From Gordonia polyisoprenivorans NBRC 16320 = JCM 10675 (GTDB lineage Bacteria > Actinomycetota > Actinomycetes > Mycobacteriales > Mycobacteriaceae): a stretch of 64,000 bases of DNA. Where the stretch lies: NCBI RefSeq assembly GCF_000241325.1, contig NZ_BAEI01000031.1, forward strand, positions 543,337 to 607,336, in the 5' to 3' direction. The notes beneath the pieces are model-generated. The model had not been told where the DNA came from. It searched no databases and saw only the letters and a list, made by a program, of their open reading frames with translations. The position numbers were made by a program, and so were the translations under genes. Positions 16,632 to 27,289 of the stretch are shown here, one piece after another (positions within the stretch are counted from its first letter, which is position 1; each line of letters begins with the position of its first letter).

Positions 16632-18038
16632 GTGACCATCCATCTCGGCCATCTGATCCACATCACCGGTGCCCCGACGCTGCAGGAGGCCCCCGCGGCG
16701 TTGGTCGACATCGCCGACGGCGCACTGGTGATCGACGACGCGACCGGCATCATCGTCTACAGCGGTCCGCGCGCCGGCCTGTCCGAGGACGCCGACGGCG
16801 TCACCGTCGACCATGGTGACGCCTACCTGATCCCGGGATTCGTCGACGCCCACATCCACTTCCCGCAGACCTATTCGCTCGACGCCTACGGGGGTGGGCA
16901 ATTACTGGAGTGGTTGAGCACCTGCATCTTTCCCGCCGAGGCCCGGCTCGCCGACCCGAAGTTCGCACAGCGGATCGCCCGTGACTTCACCGCACGACGG
17001 ATCGCCACCGGCACAACCGCGGCCATGGTGTTCGGGTCGGCGTTCGGCCACGCCCAGGACGCGTTGTTCACCGAGACCGCCCGGGTGGGGCTGCGACTGG
17101 TCAGTGGACGTGGAATCCAAACGGTCGGACCGGATTCCGCCGAGCCGCTGCTCACCTCCGAGGCCGACGCCATCGCCCTGACCCGCGCGGAGATCGAACG
17201 CTGGCATGGTGCCGATACCGGCGACCCGTCAACGTCGTTGTTGCACACCGCGATCGTGCCACGGTTCACGTTGTCGGTGACCACCCAGACGTTGCGGGCA
17301 CTGGGCGAGTTGTATGCGGAGGTGGCCGATACCGGGGTGTATGTCCACACCCACCTCAACGAGAACAATCGGCCGGGCACCGGTGAGATCGATTCGGTGA
17401 AACAGCTTTTCGAGGTCGACACCTACCTCGACACCTACGACGGGAAGTTCCTGCCGGGCTCGGCGCACGGGGGAGAGAGTCTGCTGGGGCGTCGCACGAT
17501 CCTGGCGCACGCCGTGCACTGCACCGACGCCGAACTGGATCGGATGGCGCAGACCGGGACGTCGATCGCGCACTGCCCGACCTCGCAGCTGTTCCTCGGA
17601 TCGGGCACGATGCCGTGGCGCAGAACTGTCGGTTCCGGGGTGACCGTGGCGGCCGGAAGTGATTGCGGTGCAGGCGATGAGTGGCTGATCTCCCGCGTGC
17701 TCTCCGATGCGTTCAAGGTGCACATCTCCGAGCCGGGAGACGCGGGTGTGTCGATCCATCCGGCGCAGTTGTTGTTCACCGGAACGCTGGCCGGCGCGCG
17801 AGCTCTCGACGCCGAGGATCGGTTCGGCAACCTCGACGTCGGCAAGGAGGCCGACTTCCTGGTCATCGAGCCGTGGCGATGGCCGCCGCTGGAAGTGGTC
17901 CTTGCGAACGGGATTCGGGCCGACGACGCCGATCTGGCCCGCGAACAGGAGTTGTTCGCGTTGTTGATGGCGCTGCGTGAACCGGCGATCGCCGAGGTCT
18001 ACGTCCGCGGCCAGCGGGTGAGCCCGGACGAGGGGTGA
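16632..18038 (+). CDS. guaD: Guanine deaminase (amidohydrolase family)
   Basis: The 468-residue enzyme shows the zinc amidohydrolase set: HxH in GFVDAHIHFPQT, a histidine in VHTHLNENN, another in ILAHAVHCTD, and the aspartate in AAGSDCGAGD. HFPQT and THLNEN are characteristic of guanine deaminases, which convert guanine to xanthine. Length is normal for the family. The start is taken as GTG 16632; no ribosome site is obvious, so the true start may differ by a few codons. It is a plausible purine salvage or nitrogen-recovery enzyme. Confidence 0.85.
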   Translation: MTIHLGHLIHITGAPTLQEAPAALVDIADGALVIDDATGIIVYSGPRAGLSEDADGVTVDHGDAYLIPGFVDAHIHFPQTYSLDAYGGGQLLEWLSTCIFPAEARLADPKFAQRIARDFTARRIATGTTAAMVFGSAFGHAQDALFTETARVGLRLVSGRGIQTVGPDSAEPLLTSEADAIALTRAEIERWHGADTGDPSTSLLHTAIVPRFTLSVTTQTLRALGELYAEVADTGVYVHTHLNENNRPGTGEIDSVKQLFEVDTYLDTYDGKFLPGSAHGGESLLGRRTILAHAVHCTDAELDRMAQTGTSIAHCPTSQLFLGSGTMPWRRTVGSGVTVAAGSDCGAGDEWLISRVLSDAFKVHISEPGDAGVSIHPAQLLFTGTLAGARALDAEDRFGNLDVGKEADFLVIEPWRWPPLEVVLANGIRADDADLAREQELFALLMALREPAIAEVYVRGQRVSPDEG

Positions 18039-18070
18039 GCCCGGATAAGGGACCCCCGGCCGGTCGTGAA

Positions 18071-18235
18071 TCAGCGGGCGGGAAGGGTGTCCGCGGGGAC
18101 GGCGTCGTCGGAGTGCCCTGCAGATGGGGCGGTAACCCCGGACTGGGCGATGATGCCGACGAGTGCACCGATCCCCGCGGCGCAGGCCACGAGTACGAGC
18201 ACTGCGGCGAGTGCGAGAAATTCCATGTTGGTCAT
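18071..18235 (-). CDS. Small single-span membrane protein (54 aa)
   Basis: The short reverse-strand ORF begins MTNMEF and continues with one strongly hydrophobic helix (LALAAVLVLVACAAGIGALV, about residues 7-26) followed by a polar, Asp/Ala-rich tail ending in PADTLPAR. A second ATG lies at 18226. GGGAAC lies a few bases upstream of ATG 18235 as a weak ribosome site. It lies tail-to-tail with guanine deaminase. The topology is convincing; no function is known. Confidence 0.5.
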   Translation of the reverse strand: MTNMEFLALAAVLVLVACAAGIGALVGIIAQSGVTAPSAGHSDDAVPADTLPAR

Positions 18236-18316
18236 GTGTTCCCATTGTCCGTGGCGAGGCCGTCACGTCCACTCACCAGCGCATAAGGTGTCCACACTCA
18301 CCTGTCCGCCGCGGGT

Positions 18317-18436
18317 GTGATCTGGCGCGGATCGGCCCGTTTCGCTTCTCGGTATTCCAAGCTGAATGCGGCCGATCATGCCGAGTTCGTCGCCGCGATC
18401 GAGCGCGGGACGGTCTCGGCGATTGCCGAGTACTGA
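18317..18436 (+). CDS. Possible 39-residue ORF of unknown function
   Basis: GTG 18317 opens a 39-codon frame with reasonable composition (MIWRGSARFASRYSKLNAAD, then HAEFVAAIERGTVSAIAEY) ending just before a strong hairpin at 18479. No ribosome site is clear and no family is recognised. It could be a gene remnant. Confidence 0.25.
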   Translation: MIWRGSARFASRYSKLNAADHAEFVAAIERGTVSAIAEY

Positions 18437-18478
18437 ACTCGCACAGCGGCTCTCGTGAAGTATCTCCGCTGAGACACC

Positions 18479-18529
18479 GCACGGGCCGGACACGATTCGA
18501 GGGTCACTCGAGGTGTGTCCGGCCCGTGC
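18479..18529. terminator. Strong hairpin terminator downstream of leuA
   Basis: A perfect 15-base-pair stem (GCACGGGCCGGACAC at 18479-18493 with GTGTCCGGCCCGTGC at 18515-18529) encloses a loop with a smaller TCGAG/CTCGA stem. It lies about 90 bases beyond the leuA stop. T-rich tails are weak on both sides, as often in high-GC actinobacteria. Confidence 0.75.
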
Positions 18530-18616
18530 GTTCACACGATGCGGCAGGGTTCACCCGCGCATCGGGCTGACTGTGATGCTCCGGCTGCAATACTCCGGCT
18601 CGGGTGTGCGCCGGTG

Positions 18617-20473
<1,857 letters not shown>

Positions 20474-20518
20474 TCAATCTCCGAAAGTCAAAGAGGGAAG
20501 ATGACCGGCGCATAAGAA

Positions 20519-20536
20519 GGCCCGCGACGGAGGGCC
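20519..20536 (-). promoter_or_regulatory. leuA attenuator hairpin
   Basis: On the leuA strand GGCCC (20536-20532) pairs with GGGCC (20523-20519) around an eight-base loop and is followed at once by TTCTTAT, a better U-rich tail than most in this genome. The GC-rich end of the leader ORF (GCGGCGGGGTC) can compete for part of the hairpin, giving a classical attenuation switch. Confidence 0.7.
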
Positions 20537-20543
20537 GGTCGAT

Positions 20544-20585
20544 TCAGACCCCGCCGCGGCAACCGAGAAGGAGCGCGCGCTGCAT
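20544..20585 (-). CDS. leuL: leuA leader peptide
   Basis: A 13-codon ORF reads MQRALLLGCRGGV then TGA, with three consecutive leucine codons (CTC CTT CTC) in the usual control position. TACTGT (20593-20598, reverse strand) ends seven bases before the ATG, so the leader ORF probably sits at the very 5-prime end of the transcript. Leu-codon leader peptides upstream of leuA are an established actinobacterial regulatory arrangement. Confidence 0.8.
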   Translation of the reverse strand: MQRALLLGCRGGV

Positions 20586-20663
20586 GCGCTCGACAGTACT
20601 CCTGGTGGTCGCGACGGATCAACCACGGGGTGGCTCGCCCCTCGGTCGCCACCCGGCCGGGGC

Positions 20664-22286
20664 TTACGGTGCCGGGGGACCCAGGAGCAACCGGCGCTCG
20701 GTCAGCATCCCGACGAGCGTCGGGTCGAGCGATCGGCTCTGATCTGCACGCCAGCACCATGACAGTGTCTCGTATCCGACCTGACACACCGCCACGTGGT
20801 GGGCCCAGTGCTCGCGCGCCCATGGTGGTTCGTCGCCGGCCGCATCGGTCGCGGCCATCTCCGACTCGAGCAGGGTCCACTGCAGGTCTCGGCGGGCGAT
20901 CAGCGATTCCGGTGCTCCGACGGGCACCATCGTGACCGTCTCCAACACGTGGTCGACGTCGACGAGTACGGCGTCATCGGCGCGGATGGCGCTGCGCCGA
21001 TGCAGGTGGGCACCGACCAGCCACATCGAGGCGATCGCCAGAACCACGCCCACCAGGGTCTCCAGGAAACGATCGCGGACCGGGACGGTGATGTCGGCCG
21101 ACGGGGTGCCCATGAGCATCGCCAGCGGCGTGATGAAGGTGACCGCCACCGCGTAGTTGCCGACGATCGTCAGCTCGATCAGCACATTGAGCACGGCGAT
21201 GACGACGATGAGCGCGGGAACGCCGAGATCGAGCAGATGGAGGGCTGCGAAGACCGCAAGTCCGACGACGGTGCCGGCCAGCCGGTGAGCGCCGCGGATG
21301 ACCCCGCGAATCCGATCGGGTCCCAACTGCAGGACGAGTACCGCGCCGAGGATCGCCCAGTCCGGCCGGGTGAGGCCGACGACGACCGAGATCGCGCCTG
21401 CACAGAACGCCGAGACGATCACCCGGCCGGTGGTGATCTGGGCGTGGCTGAACGGGGCCGTCGCCATGCGCAGGCGGTGAGCGACCGTCGGCCGACCCAG
21501 CGGCGGGGAGATCGCCAGCGGGTCGCGAGCGCCGTGCAGTCGATGCATCGACTGCCAGAGCTGTTGTGCCAAAGCGGTATTCGTCGCCGCTGCGTCGTGC
21601 AGCACGGTCCACGCATGCAGCGTCGACAGGGCGACGCCGTGCCGTCGGGCGCGATCGGCGCCACGATTGCCGTCCAGGTAGTCCTCCACCGCCGCCATCG
21701 CGGCAAGGGTCGCCGAGGTCTCCGGGCCGTGGGGACGCCACAGGCCGGGCGCCATCGCCACGATCAGGGAGCCGACGCCACCGGCGGTGGTGGCGACGAC
21801 GAGCGGACCGAGATCGACGCCGTGGCGCGTCACCACGGACGCGACCGCCGCGGTGAGTATGAAGAAGAACGGACCGGGTGGTCCGAGGCGCAGCGCATTG
21901 ACCCCGAAGGTGACCAGCGCTGCACCGCAGACCAGTAGTGCGACGATCACCAGATCCTCGGATGTTGATGCATCGGGTCCGGCCCACGCACCGAGCGCGC
22001 CGTATCCCGCGGACGCCGCCACCAGCAGGACTGCCGCGGTGAGCACCGCCCGCCACCGAACCCGGTAGGGGCGCTTTTCGCCGTACAGAGCCGCGAACCC
22101 GCCGAGGGCCGCGAGAAGTGCATCCCGCTCGAAACCCACGAGATACAGCGCCGCGGCGGGTATCGCGAATGCCAACCCGGCCCGCAGCGCCGCAGCCCAT
22201 CGCCCGCGGATGTCGGGGACGGCGAAGAACGCGCGTCTGATCGACGGACGCGGGGGTGGCGCGGGGCGGGGGTCGGCGTGGGGCAT
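20664..22286 (-). CDS. FUSC-family (fusaric acid resistance-like) membrane protein
   Basis: The 540-residue protein contains two clusters of membrane helices, near residues 30-185 and 275-405, each beginning with a FUSC-like element (WAAALRAGLAFAIPAAALYL and HRLAGTVVGLAVFAALHLL, with DWAILGAVLVLQLGPDRIRG). The domains flank a soluble helical insert. FUSC proteins are aromatic-acid or drug efflux components or conserved envelope proteins; the substrate is unknown. It starts at ATG 22286, about 160 bases from the next gene, and lies upstream of leuA on the same strand. Confidence 0.8.
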   Translation of the reverse strand: MPHADPRPAPPPRPSIRRAFFAVPDIRGRWAAALRAGLAFAIPAAALYLVGFERDALLAALGGFAALYGEKRPYRVRWRAVLTAAVLLVAASAGYGALGAWAGPDASTSEDLVIVALLVCGAALVTFGVNALRLGPPGPFFFILTAAVASVVTRHGVDLGPLVVATTAGGVGSLIVAMAPGLWRPHGPETSATLAAMAAVEDYLDGNRGADRARRHGVALSTLHAWTVLHDAAATNTALAQQLWQSMHRLHGARDPLAISPPLGRPTVAHRLRMATAPFSHAQITTGRVIVSAFCAGAISVVVGLTRPDWAILGAVLVLQLGPDRIRGVIRGAHRLAGTVVGLAVFAALHLLDLGVPALIVVIAVLNVLIELTIVGNYAVAVTFITPLAMLMGTPSADITVPVRDRFLETLVGVVLAIASMWLVGAHLHRRSAIRADDAVLVDVDHVLETVTMVPVGAPESLIARRDLQWTLLESEMAATDAAGDEPPWAREHWAHHVAVCQVGYETLSWCWRADQSRSLDPTLVGMLTERRLLLGPPAP

Positions 22287-22444
22287 CGCCGACTCACTCT
22301 AGAGCGCACGATCGCTGCGGTCACCGGCGATCAGCAGCACGAGGACAGCCGCCTCCCAACATCGGCTCATACGGTTGGCTCCAGTCGATCGCCGCTTCGA
22401 GTCGATCGCCGATGACATCAATCCCGAAGGAGTCGAGAGTCCCC

Positions 22445-22606
22445 ATGCGTAAACACATCCGCCGCCCGGTGTTCCGTCGACTGTCCATAGGTGTGGTCGG
22501 TGTCGGCATCGTCACCGCCGCCGCATCCGGTGGCGTGGCCACGGCCGCGCCACCGGCCCCTGCTCCTGTCACCGCGCCGATCACTGCGCCTGTCGTTCAG
22601 AAGTAG
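22445..22606 (+). CDS. Small secreted protein (53 aa)
   Basis: A basic N-terminus (MRKHIRRPVFRRL), a hydrophobic core (SIGVVGVGIVTAAASGGV) and an Ala-x-Ala cleavage site before PPAPAP make a clear signal peptide, leaving a mature peptide of only about 17 residues rich in Pro, Ala, Val and Thr. AAGGAG lies twelve bases upstream of ATG 22445. No function is recognised. Confidence 0.55.
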   Translation: MRKHIRRPVFRRLSIGVVGVGIVTAAASGGVATAAPPAPAPVTAPITAPVVQK

Positions 22607-22670
22607 AGCGCGGGTCGCGAGGCCTCTTCCGGTGGTCGAGCTACCCGCCCTACCCGATGGTCGTGACCCT

Positions 22671-22724
22671 TCCGATGGTCGAGGTGCACGGCGCCCCCAG
22701 GCGCCGGGCCTCGAGACCCGGTGA
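22671..22724. repeat. REP-like palindromic repeat R3
   Basis: GATGGTCGAGGTGCACGGCGC, an inner CCCCCAGGC segment, then GCGCCGGGCCTCGAGACCC, matching R1 and R2. It lies upstream of HNH copy 2. The stretch 22607-22914 holds this repeat, a partial copy near 22631 and the presumed promoter of the HNH gene. Confidence 0.8.
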
Positions 22725-22914
22725 GACAACAAGCGTCCCAACCACATCGAGAGCACGACAGACGAAACCGCACCCCTTACCACATCCCACCGACAGAAAA
22801 GTCGAGCCGAAACACGTTGTCCACAAGCAGAATTGATCAAGAATACCCCTTGCATCGAACATGCTTTCGTGTAGACTGGAGCCATCACACCGATCAGCCA
22901 CTGGGGAGGGGCTC

Positions 22915-24189
22915 ATGATCGAATCCGCCGAAGCTCTTGACGCCGAGGCGATCTTCGCCGACATCGTCAGCCAACTCAGCGACCTGCAATGGAATCCGGA
23001 CATGACCGGGCCACAGGCTTTCGGTGCGATGAAGCAAGTCCTGCTGCTCCGCAATCTGGTTGATCACCACGCCACCACCCTCACCGGTGAGATGGACCGG
23101 CTGGGCGTGGCCGATCACAAGACCACCCGACTGCGGGAGTTGTTGATCAGCATGGGTTTCGCACCGGCCGTCGCAGGTCGGTATGTGCGGATCTCGGCCA
23201 CCACCGATGTGGATCTGTTGTTGGCGCACGCGGCGGATGGGTCCATCTCGTCCGAACACGTCGATGCCATCGTCCGCGGATTGGCGCACATCGACACCCG
23301 CTCCCCAGAACCCCTCGACACCGTGCAACGGTGTGAGTTCCTGCGGAAACTGCTGTCGCACTACTTCGCCGGTTTCACCCCCGCCGAGATCAATACCTAC
23401 ACGCGGCAGTTGGGCAACGAACTGGCGGCCGAAACGCCTGGCGGGTTGCCAGCTGCGGAGGACAAGACGATCAACTCCTACACCGACCGCATCACCGACG
23501 ACGGCCGGTTGGAAATCTCGGCGAACCTCGACATCGTCGCCGGCGAGAAAACCAGAACTCTGATGGAAACCTTGTCGGCGCCCAAGCCCCAGCCCGACGG
23601 ATCCCCGGATCCGCGAACACCCGAACAGATCTGTGCGGCCGCGTTCGAAACGATCGTGGAGTTGGCGGCACAAGGTTTGGCCGACACCACCTTCTCGGCG
23701 AAACCCACCAACGGACTGTTATGGACGTGGTCGGCGGACAACCCCGCGCTCGGCGGCGATTTACAGAACATGGGTGCCATCACCGAAGCCACCGCCAAGT
23801 AGTTGTCGTGTGACACCACCATCACCAAAATCATGCTCGACCCCAACGGGGTACCCCTCAGCGTCGGGGAAGCAAAACGCTTCTTCACCCCCGGACAACG
23901 GAAAGCCCTACTCGTGCGGGATCGCGGGTGCATCAAATGCGGAGCCCACGCCGGACGCTGCCAAGGACACCACCTCACCCACTGGAGCAAAGGCGGTCCC
24001 ACCGACCTCGACAACGGCTGCCTACTCTGCACCAGCTGCCACGACGACGTCCACCACCACGGATGGGACATCATCATGGGATTCGACCGACACCCCTGGC
24101 TGATCCCACCCGCCAGCATCGACCCGAAACGACGACCGGTGCCGTCCTACCACCGCAGAACCATGCGACTCGACGACGCAGCAGCCTGA
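22915..24189 (+). pseudogene. DUF222 / HNH endonuclease domain gene, copy 2, with in-frame amber codon
   Basis: A 424-codon gene of the 13E12/DUF222-HNH family is interrupted by a single TAG at 23800-23802; the frame is otherwise intact on both sides. The first part (295 residues) is the helical DUF222 region with EMDRLGVADHKTTRLRELL. The second part (128 codons) holds the HNH module with CIKCGAHAGRCQGHHLTHW, DLDNGCLLC and CHDDVHHHGW. Homology runs straight through the TAG (ATAK-stop-LSCDTTITKI). ATG 22915 is preceded by GGGGAGGGG. Either a recent nonsense mutation, a sequencing error, or stop-codon readthrough is possible; mutation is the simplest reading. Confidence 0.75.
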
Positions 24190-24280
24190 CCCGAAGCGCC
24201 TCTACTACAGCCTGATTCCCCGCACCCGGCCCGGCCGGGACCGCATCTGTTGTTTGAGAACTCCATAGAGAATTCCCCAC

Positions 24281-24376
24281 CCCCGATGGTCGAGGTGTCG
24301 TGCCCGTGGCCCGGAATCCCGTCGGCACAAGAGGTCTCGAGGCCCGGCGCCAGGGGCGCCGTGCACCTCGACCATC
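24281..24376. repeat. REP-like repeat cluster R4 (two facing copies)
   Basis: A left half copy (CCCGATGGTCGAGGTGTCG, 24283-24301) faces a full inverted copy (GAGGTCTCGAGGCCCGG to CACCTCGACCATCGG, 24331-24376). It lies downstream of HNH copy 2, mirroring the arrangement around copy 1. Confidence 0.75.
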
Positions 24377-24407
24377 GGATGGGAACGGCCCGAGCATCAT
24401 TGATCGA

Positions 24408-24453
24408 CGGTCGAGGCGTGAGGCCCGTCGCTGGCGCTCCTCGGCACCTCGAC
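24408..24453. repeat. REP-like repeat R5
   Basis: GACGGTCGAGGCGTGAGGCC and CGGCACCTCGACC flank a CGCTGGCG centre. It is a diverged member of the same family. Confidence 0.6.
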
Positions 24454-24558
24454 CAACCTCGATCAGCGGGTGGGGAGGGCCATCGGGTGGGGAGGGTCTG
24501 AGTACCCGATCATCGGGCGGGAAAGCGTCAGCATCCTTCGACGGCGAGTTGTCTTCCC

Positions 24559-24602
24559 CCCGATGGTCGAGGTGCGAGCCGCGTGCGGCGAGCCTCGAGA
24601 CC
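24559..24602. repeat. REP-like repeat R6
   Basis: CCGATGGTCGAGGTGCGAGC, a GCGTGCGGC centre and GAGCCTCGAGACC match R1 closely. It abuts the 3-prime end of the acyltransferase operon (stop at 24615). The whole stretch 24190-24614 consists of repeats with no convincing gene. Confidence 0.8.
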
Positions 24603-24614
24603 ACCTGCGTTCGA

Positions 24615-25892
24615 TCAGGGTGCGGGCAGGGCGACCGGTCGCGGCTCCCGCAGTCGGCCGTGAAGAGCGGTCAGCAGACGGGCGATGACGTCGTCGGCGA
24701 CTGGGCGAGCTGGGTGGCGCACGCGCAATTCGAGACCGCTGTCGGAACGGGTGAACCAGAACTGTGCCGTGTCGGTCGACGTCACTGCCGAGATGTGTTG
24801 TGCGCCGGGAAGCGCAGGCCCGAACTTGCGATAGTCCAGGTACGACACCATGAAGATGTCCTCGGTGGGCAGATGCGGACGACACTGCGTCAGAACGTGA
24901 TCGAGAGGTAGGCCGGCCAACTCCGAGGCGTGACGTAACCACGTGGTGGCACTGTTCGGGTCGCCGGCATTCACGACGACCGGGGCGTTGGACACCAGCC
25001 ACCCGGCCGTGGAATGCCACCCGGATGTCCGAGGTCCCCGGGTGTGTATCGGTATCAGCGTCGCCAGGCGCTCCGGACCACCCACGTCGGCGACCGCGGC
25101 GGCCAGTGCCGACAGGATCGTCGCAAACGACGAATCCGGCAGCAAATCAGTGCATTCGGAGTCATCGAGCAACGGAACGACGACAGTTCGTTGTGGTGCG
25201 CGGCCGGCACCGAGGCACAGAGGAAACGCCGGAACGGCACCCTCGGTGAGAGCGAAGAAGTCGTGCCACACCTGCATGAGCCGCGTTGAGTCCGCGTCGT
25301 CGCAGCGGTTCGGTGACGACGCTGCGGCAGCGTCGGTCAGACAGCGATCGGCATAGCTGAGTGTCGGACGCCGCGGCGTCGTCGGGTCGATGTAGTACTC
25401 GCACAAGCGGCGGAGGACCAGGTCGATGGTGATCGCGTCGGCGTGCGCATGGTCGAACGCGCAGATCACCGTGTCGTCGAGGATTCCGAAGAAGACGCCG
25501 GGAACATCGCCGGCACGGCAACGCTGCGTGAGCAAGGACTCCACGAAACCGTGCCACACCCGCCCGACCACCCTGGGGCGGACCTGCAATTGCGTTGCGT
25601 CGAAAACGTCTTGCGTCGGGACCACCGATACGGTGAAAGACGCTCGGAGGGCATCATGTTCGCCGAGTAGGCGGGCCACCGCACCCGCGACCCTCGACGG
25701 ATCGGGATGCGCGTCGGGGAGGGTGACCGTCCCGGCCAGCCATGCCCCGCGACCACTGCGCTGCGCCCGCAGATGATTGCCTTGATTGAAGCCGACGGGA
25801 AGCCCGCGGCGAGCGGGCGCGCCGACCCAGGTCACCGACAACTCGGTGAGGGTGCCGGTCAACTCGACCTGATCGATGGCGGTGACCCGCAT
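24615..25892 (-). CDS. PapA/condensation-like acyltransferase 1
   Basis: This 425-residue protein resembles PapA-type acyltransferases related to NRPS condensation domains. The catalytic HxxxD is present in the form FDHAHADAI (Gly after Asp replaced by Ala). It also has the N-terminal GLPVGFNQGNHL block, a GWLVSNAPVVV turn in the solvent-channel position, and the SYLDYRKFG block shared with its two neighbours. PapA enzymes move activated acyl chains onto sugar or lipid hydroxyls. It is the last gene of a three-gene operon (28752 to 24615) and overlaps the stop of the preceding gene by one base. Donor and acceptor are unknown. Confidence 0.75.
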   Translation of the reverse strand: MRVTAIDQVELTGTLTELSVTWVGAPARRGLPVGFNQGNHLRAQRSGRGAWLAGTVTLPDAHPDPSRVAGAVARLLGEHDALRASFTVSVVPTQDVFDATQLQVRPRVVGRVWHGFVESLLTQRCRAGDVPGVFFGILDDTVICAFDHAHADAITIDLVLRRLCEYYIDPTTPRRPTLSYADRCLTDAAAASSPNRCDDADSTRLMQVWHDFFALTEGAVPAFPLCLGAGRAPQRTVVVPLLDDSECTDLLPDSSFATILSALAAAVADVGGPERLATLIPIHTRGPRTSGWHSTAGWLVSNAPVVVNAGDPNSATTWLRHASELAGLPLDHVLTQCRPHLPTEDIFMVSYLDYRKFGPALPGAQHISAVTSTDTAQFWFTRSDSGLELRVRHPARPVADDVIARLLTALHGRLREPRPVALPAP

Positions 25893-27289
25893 CAGCCGAC
25901 CTCCACGGTATCGGCCGCCACGGCGGCGGCGAGAATGTCTCGGAGCGTGCGAAACCAGCGGCTCACCGAGTCGGCGGCCACCGGGTTGTCGGGGCGCTGG
26001 GTGGTGATCCGGAGCCCGTCGTCATCGCGGGTGATCCACAACGACGCATTGCCGGTCCGGCCCTCGCCGGTGAAGACGAGGAGATCGGAGGTGGCCGGCG
26101 GTGCCGGAAACCACCGGAGATCCAGATAGGTCACCATCTGCGGGCTCGCCACGACGGCAGGGTCGATGGCACCTTCGGCGAGGAGAACACCCAACGCGGC
26201 ATGGACCGGATCGTCGGCGGCCGTACGAGATCGGGCAAGTGCAGCGGCCGCGTCGTCGAGAACGTCCGCAAGCGTGTCGCCGGTCACCTCGAAGCCGAAC
26301 GGTGTGAAATTGCAGAACCATCCCTGGGAGCCGGCGTACTCGTCGGCCCGCCTGGTGCTGACAACGGTTGCGGTTGCATACCATTCGGCGCCGGTCACTG
26401 CGCGCTGCGCGAGTCCGAGTGCCGCGTAGATCACCGCTGTCATCGAGGTGTGGTGCGCGGTCGCCAGCGCGGCGAGCCGGGCCGTCGTCTCACCGTCGGC
26501 GAGGTCATCGCCGTGGATGTACACGGGTTGCGGAATCACACCACAGGCGTCGGAGTCGAGGCCCAGAGGTAGTGGGAAGGCGGGGATCGTTCCGCCCGAC
26601 CGTCCAAGAACCCGCCGCCATTCGGTCACACCCGGTGATAGCGGCGAGATCTGTGCTGCGCGAGCCGCTTCGGCGGCGACGTAGTCGAGAAAGCTGTCAT
26701 GGGCATCGGTGACCAGCGGATTGTCGAGCGAACCACGGTAACGGGCGAGGATTTCGGCGATACCGAGAATCTGCGACGCACCATCACCGTAGGCGTGATC
26801 GATGCCGTAGTACAGATCGAACGATCCCGGACGCGCCACCGCACCGAACGCGCAGCCCGGCCACGAATCGAACACAGCCGCGTACGGAAGATGTTGTGCC
26901 AGAAGCTGATGCGGATCGATCTCGCCGAGTACTGACGCCGTGAACTCCACGTCCGCGACGTCGACGACGTAACGCGTGACCGCTGAGCCGTCGAGACGGA
27001 ACGATGATCGCAGACCCTCGTGGGCACGGACGAACTCCGTCAGCGCCGTGGTCATTCGTTCGGTGTCGAGATCGTCGTGCACGGTGACGACGCTGCAGGT
27101 GAAACCGCGGTGCTCGCGACCGGCCTCGCGGTGCCGGAGCGTCGCGGAGATGTGGTCCTGCTGAAGGAAAGACGGACCCACCGGATGTGGCGGAGCGGCG
27201 GCCGCTGCAGCGAGCGACCTCTCCGACGGCGCCCAGCACACGACGTGACCGGCGGCGGGTGTCCACTCCCGAGCCGCGCCCAGTCTCAT
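25892..27289 (-). CDS. PapA/condensation-like acyltransferase 2
   Basis: A 465-residue member with the complete motif HxxxDG in YYGIDHAYGDGASQ, making it the most clearly active of the three paralogues. VGPSFLQQDHI near the N-terminus, GWFCNFTPFGFEV and VTYLDLRWFP correspond to the conserved blocks of the neighbours. Its ATG overlaps the stop of the upstream gene (ATGA) and its stop overlaps the next start, so all three are likely co-translated. Sequence identity to its neighbours looks low, which suggests distinct acylation steps rather than recent duplication; this is a judgement by eye. Confidence 0.78.
   Translation of the reverse strand: MRLGAAREWTPAAGHVVCWAPSERSLAAAAAAPPHPVGPSFLQQDHISATLRHREAGREHRGFTCSVVTVHDDLDTERMTTALTEFVRAHEGLRSSFRLDGSAVTRYVVDVADVEFTASVLGEIDPHQLLAQHLPYAAVFDSWPGCAFGAVARPGSFDLYYGIDHAYGDGASQILGIAEILARYRGSLDNPLVTDAHDSFLDYVAAEAARAAQISPLSPGVTEWRRVLGRSGGTIPAFPLPLGLDSDACGVIPQPVYIHGDDLADGETTARLAALATAHHTSMTAVIYAALGLAQRAVTGAEWYATATVVSTRRADEYAGSQGWFCNFTPFGFEVTGDTLADVLDDAAAALARSRTAADDPVHAALGVLLAEGAIDPAVVASPQMVTYLDLRWFPAPPATSDLLVFTGEGRTGNASLWITRDDDGLRITTQRPDNPVAADSVSRWFRTLRDILAAAVAADTVEVG

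Noticed and set aside
20796..21938. A 380-codon plus-strand frame opposite the FUSC gene
   Set aside because: It is extremely rich in Arg, Gln, Asp and His with no plausible fold and is antisense to a convincing membrane protein.
24190..24614. Possible insertion sequence or integron-like array
   Set aside because: Only palindromic repeats are present; there is no transposase or integrase frame and no target-site duplication was recognised.
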